A stretch of 19,465 bases of DNA, taken from NCBI GenBank assembly GCA_020848055.1, contig JADLBB010000271.1, positions 1-19,465 on the forward strand. Reading direction: 5' to 3'. Positions 15,081 to 19,465 of the stretch are shown one piece after another. The DNA is from Chloroflexota bacterium (lineage in GTDB: Bacteria; Chloroflexota; Limnocylindria; QHBO01). The first letter of the stretch is position 1. Every line of letters begins with the position of its first letter. The notes under the pieces were generated by a model. The model made no database searches, was not told the origin of the DNA, and saw only the letters and a program-made list of their open reading frames with translations. A program made the translations under genes and the position numbers.

Positions 15081-15845
15081 AGAGTCTCCGCTGAAGAGAG
15101 CGGACCGAATCGCATATGGCGGGTACGTGATGAGTACGGCGCGGTGTGGTCCGTGGAAGACGAACATGCTCCCTGCAGCGGCCGCGGACGCGCCACCCAG
15201 CCGGACGACGTCGCGCAAATCATCGCGACTATCTGCGCCGCCACAGGCAATGACCGGAACTCGAACGATCTCTGCGACGAGACGCACGAGGTCGAGGTCA
15301 TATCCGGTACGCGTCCCGTCTCGGTCGACCGATGTCAACAGGATCTCGCCAGCGCCGAGTTCCGCCATGTGCTGGGCGTGGGCCTCGACCGGCAAGGATG
15401 CTGGCCGAGTGGCCGACCGCGACGCCACCTCGTAAGTACCGTCAGGTCGCCGGATCGCGTCGATCGACACCACCAGAGTAGAACTTCCGAGGCGATCGGC
15501 GATCTCGGAGACCAGCTCGGGTCGCTCCACAGCTGCGGTGTTCACGACCACCTTCTCGACGCCGAGCTGGATGAGCCGGTTGGCGGCCTCGACGCTTCGA
15601 ATGCCACCGCCGTAGGCGACGGGCATGAAGGCCTCAGTCACGATCTCGCTTATCGAGGCCTCGTGCGGTGCTGCATCGGTTCGGGAAGCGTCGATGTCGA
15701 GAACGACCAGTTCGTCGGCCTGCTTGTCGTTGAAGATCCGAACGGCGTTGATCGGATCACCAACGTACTGAGCGTCGGTGAACCTCGTGGTCTTGACAAG
15801 GCGGCCCTGGGACAGCGTGAGGCAGGGAATGATGCGCGGGATCAC
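15054..15845 (-). CDS. hisF2: HisF2/AglZ-like acetamidino modification protein (HisF paralogue)
   Basis: 263 residues from GTG at 15845, overlapping the TGA of hisH (GTGA). The frame is open further upstream to 16319, but that is an antisense-like shadow of hisH, and 'IPRIIPCLTLSQGRLVKT' is the expected N-terminus. It is a (beta/alpha)8 barrel of the HisA/HisF family: 'DELVVLDIDAS' (44-54), 'VAYGGGIRS' (76-84), 'VVVNTAAV', 'VVSIDA' (125-130), 'LLTSVDRDGT' and 'VPVIACGGA'. The catalytic Asp of true HisF near residue 11 is replaced (CLTL instead of CLDV) while Asp129 is kept. This matches the HisF2 group rather than histidine biosynthesis. Its likely job is to channel ammonia from HisH to the WbpG-like enzyme. 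Confidence 0.92.
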   Translation of the reverse strand: MIPRIIPCLTLSQGRLVKTTRFTDAQYVGDPINAVRIFNDKQADELVVLDIDASRTDAAPHEASISEIVTEAFMPVAYGGGIRSVEAANRLIQLGVEKVVVNTAAVERPELVSEIADRLGSSTLVVSIDAIRRPDGTYEVASRSATRPASLPVEAHAQHMAELGAGEILLTSVDRDGTRTGYDLDLVRLVAEIVRVPVIACGGADSRDDLRDVVRLGGASAAAAGSMFVFHGPHRAVLITYPPYAIRSALFSGDSSQATDRSD

Positions 15846-16462
15846 GGAGCCTGGAGCTCGATGAACCGTCGGTACACCTCGGCGCCGAACGCGTGACTCT
15901 TCTCCGGGTGGAACTGCGTGCCGAGGATGTTGTCCCGGTGAACAGCCGCCGGAAACTCGTACCCGTATGTCGCCGTGGCAGCGACGTCGGTGGGATCGGA
16001 GCATACGAGGTGGTAGCCGTGGGAGAAGTAGAACCGCAACTCCTCCGCGCCGGGCGCGAGGATCGGGCTTGGCCTGGTTGGGGCGACGATCTCCCAGCCC
16101 ATGTGGGGCAGCGGGAGCGGCGGCCCGCTGTCGAACGAGAACGCTCGTACCTCTGCATCGATCCATCCCAGGCCTTGGCGGACCCCTTCCTCGCTGGACT
16201 TGGCCATGAGCTGCATGCCCAGACATACGCCGAGGACCGGGGTCGCGTCCTCGATCACACGCTGCTGGAGGACGTCCACCAAGCCAAGCTCGGTCAGGCG
16301 CTCCATCGCTCCGTCCCACGCACCAACCCCAGCGAGAATGATCTTGTCGGCCTGCCGGATCTCGGCCGGATCGGTAGTCCGTACCGAGTCAGCGCCCAAG
16401 TGGGCCAGCATGTTCTGGACAGAGCCCAGGTTGCCCATGCCGTGATCAACGACTGCAATCAA
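15842..16462 (-). CDS. hisH: HisH-like glutamine amidotransferase subunit
   Basis: 206 residues from TTG at 16462. This start gives the canonical '(M)IAVVDHGMGNLGSVQNM' N-terminus and has GGGAG 6 nt upstream (16473-16469); a TTG at 16501 would add 13 unconserved residues. Class I glutamine amidotransferase: nucleophile elbow 'GVCLGMQL' with Cys80, and 'GTQFHPEKS' with His185 and Glu187, complete the triad. 'FYFSHGYHLV' is also family-typical. It hydrolyses glutamine and passes ammonia into the HisF2 barrel; the GTGA overlap with hisF2 fits a stoichiometric complex. Absence of other his genes and the adjoining WbpG-like gene argue for acetamidino-sugar synthesis rather than histidine. Confidence 0.92.
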   Translation of the reverse strand: MIAVVDHGMGNLGSVQNMLAHLGADSVRTTDPAEIRQADKIILAGVGAWDGAMERLTELGLVDVLQQRVIEDATPVLGVCLGMQLMAKSSEEGVRQGLGWIDAEVRAFSFDSGPPLPLPHMGWEIVAPTRPSPILAPGAEELRFYFSHGYHLVCSDPTDVAATATYGYEFPAAVHRDNILGTQFHPEKSHAFGAEVYRRFIELQAP

Positions 16463-16473
16463 CTCCCACTCCC
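16463..16473 (-). promoter_or_regulatory. Ribosome binding site GGGAGTGGGAG for hisH
   Basis: Read on the minus strand, a double GGGAG lies directly before the TTG at 16462. The upstream copy has the better spacing (6 nt). It decides the choice of TTG 16462 over TTG 16501. Confidence 0.65.
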
Positions 16474-16478
16474 AAGAC

Positions 16479-16496
16479 GCACCGCTGGGGCGGTGC
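16479..16496 (-). promoter_or_regulatory. Small perfect hairpin between the epimerase gene and hisH
   Basis: A 7-bp perfect stem (GCACCGC/GCGGTGC) with a 4-nt loop, in the 51-nt gap after the epimerase stop and 6 nt before the hisH ribosome site. No U-tract follows, so a strong terminator is unlikely. It might attenuate or stabilise the message, or be chance in GC-rich DNA. Confidence 0.3.
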
Positions 16497-16513
16497 CGCA
16501 AGTCGCCTGTGTG

Positions 16514-17296
16514 TCATGCGTCCGCCGCAAAGTCATCGGCCGCACGGCGTAGGCAGGCCATTCCGCTCATCTTGGCCAGCACCCGCAGTTGGACTACGTG
16601 GAGCGAGTGATACTCCGGATAGCGACGTGAGCCGTCGATCTCGTAGGTGCTGAGCCCGCCTGGTGTCCGGAACCTGTGGACATCACGAGCGATGACCTCG
16701 ATGACGTGCTCAGTGTACGCCCTCACCTGAGCGTCGCCGGTCGCCTGCCAATACTCGTACAGCCCGCCGACTGCGAAGACCGCGCCGTTGAGGACGTGGG
16801 GGAAGTAGACGTACTCCAGCAGCCAGCCATCGCTGGCGACGAGGGGCGAACCGGGCCGGATTGTCAGGTACACTGCGGCGGCCTCGTCGAGCATCCCGAG
16901 CTTGGCAAACAGCCCGAGCGCTTCGCCCTGATCCATGGCCGAGTACCACGGAGCAACCTGATTCGTGGACGGCCAGTCGAAGCCATAAGCGAACCAGCCG
17001 CTGGCGTTCTGCGCCCATAGCTCGTCGGCCATCACGCGGGCGTCAGCTCGCCCGGCCAAGAGTCTAGCTTGAGCCGCATGGGCGAGCAGGCCCGGGTGGA
17101 AGCCCTCGGCCCACGGTTCCGGGTCGGGATCGACTGTCGCGTACATCGGGTCGAGGGCGACGTCCGCAACGAGCTGCGCGCGCTCATCGCCATCACAGTA
17201 AGGCGCGACATAGCCGCCGATCGCGCTGATGAAGATGATCGTCACGCCAGCCAGGCAGCCTGCCAGCAGCACACGGCCTCGTTTCGTCACATGCAT
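16514..17296 (-). CDS. D-glucuronyl C5-epimerase C-terminal domain-like protein, membrane-anchored
   Basis: 260 residues from ATG at 17296 (a GTG two codons later is also possible). Basic start 'HVTKRGR', then a hydrophobic stretch at 9-31: a signal anchor. Cys14 in 'LLAGC' resembles a lipobox but its h-region is very short. The rest is an alpha/alpha-barrel-like domain. 'WYSAMDQGEALGLFAKLG' (117-134), 'GWLLEYVYFPHVLNGAVFAVGGLYEY' (157-182 region), 'GGLSTYEIDG' (213-222) and 'YPEYHSLHVVQLRVL' (226-240) follow the order of the glucuronyl C5-epimerase C-terminal domain. It lacks the N-terminal beta domain of animal epimerases. The predicted role is conversion of D-glucuronate to L-iduronate in an exported polymer. 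Activity is inferred from pattern only. It lies 45 nt after the methyltransferase. Confidence 0.75.
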   Translation of the reverse strand: MHVTKRGRVLLAGCLAGVTIIFISAIGGYVAPYCDGDERAQLVADVALDPMYATVDPDPEPWAEGFHPGLLAHAAQARLLAGRADARVMADELWAQNASGWFAYGFDWPSTNQVAPWYSAMDQGEALGLFAKLGMLDEAAAVYLTIRPGSPLVASDGWLLEYVYFPHVLNGAVFAVGGLYEYWQATGDAQVRAYTEHVIEVIARDVHRFRTPGGLSTYEIDGSRRYPEYHSLHVVQLRVLAKMSGMACLRRAADDFAADA

Positions 17297-17341
17297 TCAC
17301 CGGGCGGAGCCAACATGGGACTGGAACGCATGGCTATTCGC

Positions 17342-18061
17342 TCAGGTCTGCTTTCTGGCGATCACGAAGGTGCACGCACCATCATCGACGCGGGGCTTCG
17401 GCATCAGGCCCAGGAGGCCAAGCGCAGTCCGCAGGAGCGCATAGGGCCAGCGGCCAGGCCCACGGAGGTCGAAGCGGCCGGCGTAGCTGAACTGAAGGTC
17501 TCTGAAGCCTGCCGACAAGAGATGCTCACGCATGAGCCAGTCAGGCATCAACGTGCGATGTCCACTGTCGTGATACTCACGTGACCCGAAGTAGCTTGGC
17601 ACCCCACGAACCAGATACTTGATTCGTGAGCGAGGATGGCCGAGGTTGGGCGTCGATGCGATCAGCGTGCCATTGGGCTCGAGGAGCGCATTGAGATTGC
17701 GGAGCGCCGCTAGGGGGTTCTCCACATGTTCCAGCACTTCGATGGCGAGGATCGCAGCGAACATCTGTTCGGGCCTGGTGTCGGGATCCGTGACATCCCA
17801 TGCGAGAACTGGCGCTGTCGCGCGGTAGTCCCCGACATCGAGGTCGGTCGCGGTGGCCGCGAAGCCCGCGTCTAATAGTCTCTGCGTGAGTGCCCCTGCC
17901 CCGCAGCCGACGTCCAGCACCGCTTCACCGGCGGCGATGTGGTGACGGGCGAGCAGCAGAGCGTGGTCATGGACGCCTTCGGCGGCGTGCATCGGGAGCC
18001 CTCTGTAGTCTCGACCGGTGTCGGCACGATGCACGATCGACCGGTGGTCAGCCGTGGTCAT
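17342..18061 (-). CDS. Class I SAM-dependent methyltransferase
   Basis: 239 residues from ATG at 18061; AGGGG lies 7 nt upstream and rules out the long upstream frame to 18241. Motif I 'VLDVGCGAG' (48-56), the acidic loop after strand 2 'ATDLD' (71-75), then 'FAAILAIEVLEHVENP' and 'NALLEPNGTLIASTPN' are those of the UbiG/Methyltransf_11-23 group. 'YHDSGHRTLMPDWL' and 'AGFRDLQFSYAGRFDL' occur in methyltransferases of glycan clusters. It could O-methylate a sugar or a glycan end. It heads a minus-strand run with the epimerase and hisH/hisF2, 151 nt downstream of the GT87 gene. Substrate unknown. Confidence 0.88.
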   Translation of the reverse strand: MTTADHRSIVHRADTGRDYRGLPMHAAEGVHDHALLLARHHIAAGEAVLDVGCGAGALTQRLLDAGFAATATDLDVGDYRATAPVLAWDVTDPDTRPEQMFAAILAIEVLEHVENPLAALRNLNALLEPNGTLIASTPNLGHPRSRIKYLVRGVPSYFGSREYHDSGHRTLMPDWLMREHLLSAGFRDLQFSYAGRFDLRGPGRWPYALLRTALGLLGLMPKPRVDDGACTFVIARKQT

Positions 18062-18212
18062 GCGCAATCCCCTAATGGTAGACAGTAGCGAACCAACTGC
18101 CACAAGAATAGGCGCGTCACCGTCGAGCTGACGGTCCGACGTTTCTTGCTCTGGCGGGCGGCGCCCCGCCGCCCGTTTCATCCCTTCCATTCCCGACTGA
18201 AGCCGCTGAGGC
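18062..18212 (-). promoter_or_regulatory. Leader region of the methyltransferase gene
   Basis: 151 nt without a gene. The 45 nt nearest the ATG are distinctly AT-richer than the surroundings. They contain TTGTGG (18105-18100) and TACCAT (18080-18075) 19 nt apart, plus TATTCT (18110-18105), so a promoter is likely here though no single match is strong. The far half holds the hairpin at 18155-18175. Confidence 0.35.
18155..18175 (-). terminator. GC-only hairpin after the GT87-like gene, possible terminator
   Basis: A perfect 9-bp stem (CGGGCGGCG/CGCCGCCCG) with a 3-nt loop, 38 nt past the stop of the gene at 18213. In the minus direction it lacks a U-tract, so it would be an atypical stem-only terminator. 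On the plus strand TTTC follows, but no plus-strand gene ends here. Confidence 0.45.
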
Positions 18213-19163
18213 TCAGCGTGGGAGCCTGTCCCGATCGGCACATGGCCCCCTACCGCGTGCCGCGTACTGGTCTTGGGATGCCATCTGCAGCCGCACCATG
18301 GCCGGGGCGGCGGCTAACAACCCTAGGTACGGTACCAGCAGGTAGCCGCGGAACAGGTCCGGGGCGGGCAGGATCATGGCGACGGTGAGCAGGAAGAAGC
18401 CGATCGGTCGTGGCGCTCGCCAGGCGCCGACCAGGAAGACCGCCGCCAGGGCGTAGCCCGGCCAGGTGGCGCCGGTGGCGCACGCCAGGGACGGCAGCGC
18501 CCAGTCCGGGCACCCGGGCCACCCGTTCATCCAGGCCGTCAGCCAGTCGGACCACAGACCGATGGTCGCGAGGCCCAGGCTGATCGGCACCAGCAGCGCC
18601 GGCCACCATCGGACGGCCAGCATCGGATAGATCTTCAGCGACCCGGCCGATGCAGCCGCCACCGATCCCCATCGGGGATACAGGTAGGCAAGGCCGATGC
18701 CGGCCGCCACCCACGCCGATGCCTGGCCCGATCCGACGTCCATCGGCAGCAGCATGGTCACCCCGAATGCCAGCAGCGCGATGCGCCGCCCCCGTTCCCG
18801 CACCATCAGTGCCGCCACCACGCCGACGGCCAGGCCGCCGCCGAAGGCCCATGCCCGCAGGAGCCCATCGCCGCCCCAAGTCAGCGGGACCAGCAGTGGC
18901 AACGACGCCGGCGGGTAGATGTAGCCCAGCCCCAGCGCGATGGTGTGCAGCTCGTATGGCTGCATCTGCATCGGCGTGTAGGGCGAGCCGCCGGCGAGCC
19001 ATCGGTCCACGGCGATGACGTAGCTGACCGCATCGGCCATGTCTCCGGTGTAGGCCGTCCATGCCACGACCGCGATCCCGTACGCCGCCAGCGCCAGCAG
19101 CGCAACCTCAACGGCCACGCCGATCCAGCCCGTGCGCGCCAGCCGGATGACGGCCGAAGTCAT
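18213..19163 (-). CDS. GT87-like (DUF2029) membrane glycosyltransferase
   Basis: 316 residues from ATG at 19163; the open frame to 19349 has an unstructured Arg/Pro-rich lead and is rejected. One span (13-36) is followed by 'YTGDMADAVSYVIAVDRWLAGGSPY' (38-62), with Asp41/Asp44 as catalytic candidates, then 'YIYPPASLPLLVPL' (81-94): the complete GT87 loop signature. About seven further spans include 'DVGSGQASAW', the usual position of the family's GQ/GN motif, and 'AGSLKIYPML', its K-x-x-P motif. It probably uses polyprenyl-phosphate mannose or another polyprenyl-phosphate sugar. Flanked by non-coding DNA on both sides, so likely monocistronic. Confidence 0.85.
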   Translation of the reverse strand: MTSAVIRLARTGWIGVAVEVALLALAAYGIAVVAWTAYTGDMADAVSYVIAVDRWLAGGSPYTPMQMQPYELHTIALGLGYIYPPASLPLLVPLTWGGDGLLRAWAFGGGLAVGVVAALMVRERGRRIALLAFGVTMLLPMDVGSGQASAWVAAGIGLAYLYPRWGSVAAASAGSLKIYPMLAVRWWPALLVPISLGLATIGLWSDWLTAWMNGWPGCPDWALPSLACATGATWPGYALAAVFLVGAWRAPRPIGFFLLTVAMILPAPDLFRGYLLVPYLGLLAAAPAMVRLQMASQDQYAARGRGPCADRDRLPR

Positions 19164-19465
19164 CGGCTCATTCTGCCTGTGCGCGGGAGGGCACGCTCGG
19201 TGCTTCCCGCTGACCCGATCAGGGTCCGAGCGAGTGCAGGCGGACCCTCCGGCTGCCGCAGGTGCGCTGGCCCTGGCCCTGCACTCGCGTGGCTCACCAC
19301 CGTCCCGGATCGTCCGATTGTGATCGCCTCTGTCGCCTCTGGGCCGCAATCGGCCGTGGCGGGCTGCTTGTGAGTCAGCGTGACCCGTCGAGGCCGCCGC
19401 CCACGCTCGGGGACGGCTTGTCGCGGCCGCAGGCTGCCCACAACGCGCCGAATCGGGCCGATTGC
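19164..19465. other. Non-coding stretch at the right edge, with nested hairpins
   Basis: About 300 bp without a convincing gene. A minus-strand frame enters from the right edge and stops with TGA at 19377-19375 (29 residues visible, Gly/Ser-rich); it could be the end of a neighbouring gene but is too short to judge. Three mutually exclusive hairpins lie at 19212-19288. CAGAAT (19175-19170) ends 6 nt before the ATG at 19163 and is a possible -10 box. No tRNA or known riboswitch was recognised. Confidence 0.5.
19212..19288 (-). promoter_or_regulatory. Overlapping alternative stem-loops upstream of the GT87-like gene
   Basis: Stem 1: 19230-19240 pairs with 19278-19288, 11 bp perfect. Stem 2: 19221-19228 pairs with 19241-19248, 8 bp perfect, with half of stem 1 in its loop. 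Stem 3: 19212-19216 pairs with 19222-19226, 5 bp, sharing bases with stem 2. Only stems 1 and 3, or stem 2 alone, can form together: the layout of an attenuator. It lies 49-125 nt before the start at 19163. Whether it is transcribed is unknown. Confidence 0.4.

Noticed and set aside
15846..16319. 158-residue N-terminal extension of the HisF2 frame
   Set aside because: It lies inside hisH in another frame of the same strand and reads as Arg/Pro-rich shadow peptide. HisF-family proteins begin at the GTG at 15845.
19346..19465. 10-bp inverted repeat (19346-19355 and 19456-19465), possible element end
   Set aside because: The arms are 100 nt apart, one arm ends at the window edge, there is no target duplication and no transposase, and short GC palindromic words of this kind are common here.

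Overview
The window is a high-GC bacterial segment given over almost entirely to cell-surface polysaccharide and glycolipid synthesis. It holds no rRNA, tRNA, CRISPR array or intact transposase. The large set of polytopic GT-C/GT87-type membrane glycosyltransferases, a Wzx/Wzy-style assembly line and GC-biased codon use suggest a free-living soil or freshwater bacterium. Chloroflexota (Limnocylindria-like) is my best guess and Actinomycetota is the alternative. This is inference, because no phylogenetic marker gene is present.

Layout. (1) 1-1047, plus strand: the tail of a GT-C-type membrane protein overlaps a GT87-like membrane glycosyltransferase. (2) 3587-978, minus strand: a three-gene unit of a GT87-like transferase, a 53-aa conserved-looking small membrane protein, and a membrane-anchored sulfatase/alkaline-phosphatase-superfamily enzyme. 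(3) 3641-4975, plus strand: three tandem 23-bp repeats, then an AAA ATPase with a DUF4143-type C-terminus. It uses rare codons and looks like an insertion. (4) 5010-6425, plus strand: a GT39/RgtA-like GT-C transferase. (5) 13851-6374, minus strand: the core assembly operon of a GT4-like transferase, a Wzx flippase, a second GT4 transferase, a polyprenyl-phosphate sugar-1-phosphate transferase, and an O-antigen-ligase/Wzy protein with TPRs. (6) 13926-16462: an acetamidino-sugar triad made of a WbpG-like amidotransferase (plus) facing HisF2-like and HisH-like subunits (minus). (7) 18061-16514, minus: a SAM methyltransferase and a D-glucuronyl C5-epimerase-like protein. (8) 19163-18213, minus: another GT87-like transferase, preceded by about 300 bp of non-coding DNA with overlapping hairpins.

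How the genes fit together. The sugar-phosphate transferase would load the first sugar on undecaprenyl phosphate and the two cytosolic GT4 enzymes would extend it. The flippase would export it and the Wzy/ligase protein would polymerise or attach it. HisH (glutaminase), HisF2 (ammonia channel) and WbpG (PP-loop ATPase) would turn an N-acetyl group of a nucleotide-activated sugar, probably a diacetamido-uronic acid, into an acetamidino group. The C5-epimerase would act outside the membrane on glucuronate residues of the polymer. Together this predicts an uronate-rich, acetamidino-modified extracellular glycan, possibly with iduronate.

Structural peculiarities. All three convergent gene pairs overlap at their 3' ends (70, 52 and 27 bp). 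Several genes at the head of transcription units lack a Shine-Dalgarno but carry a TANNNT box 6-9 nt before the start codon, which suggests leaderless transcripts. The amidotransferase is on the strand opposite its HisH/HisF partners.
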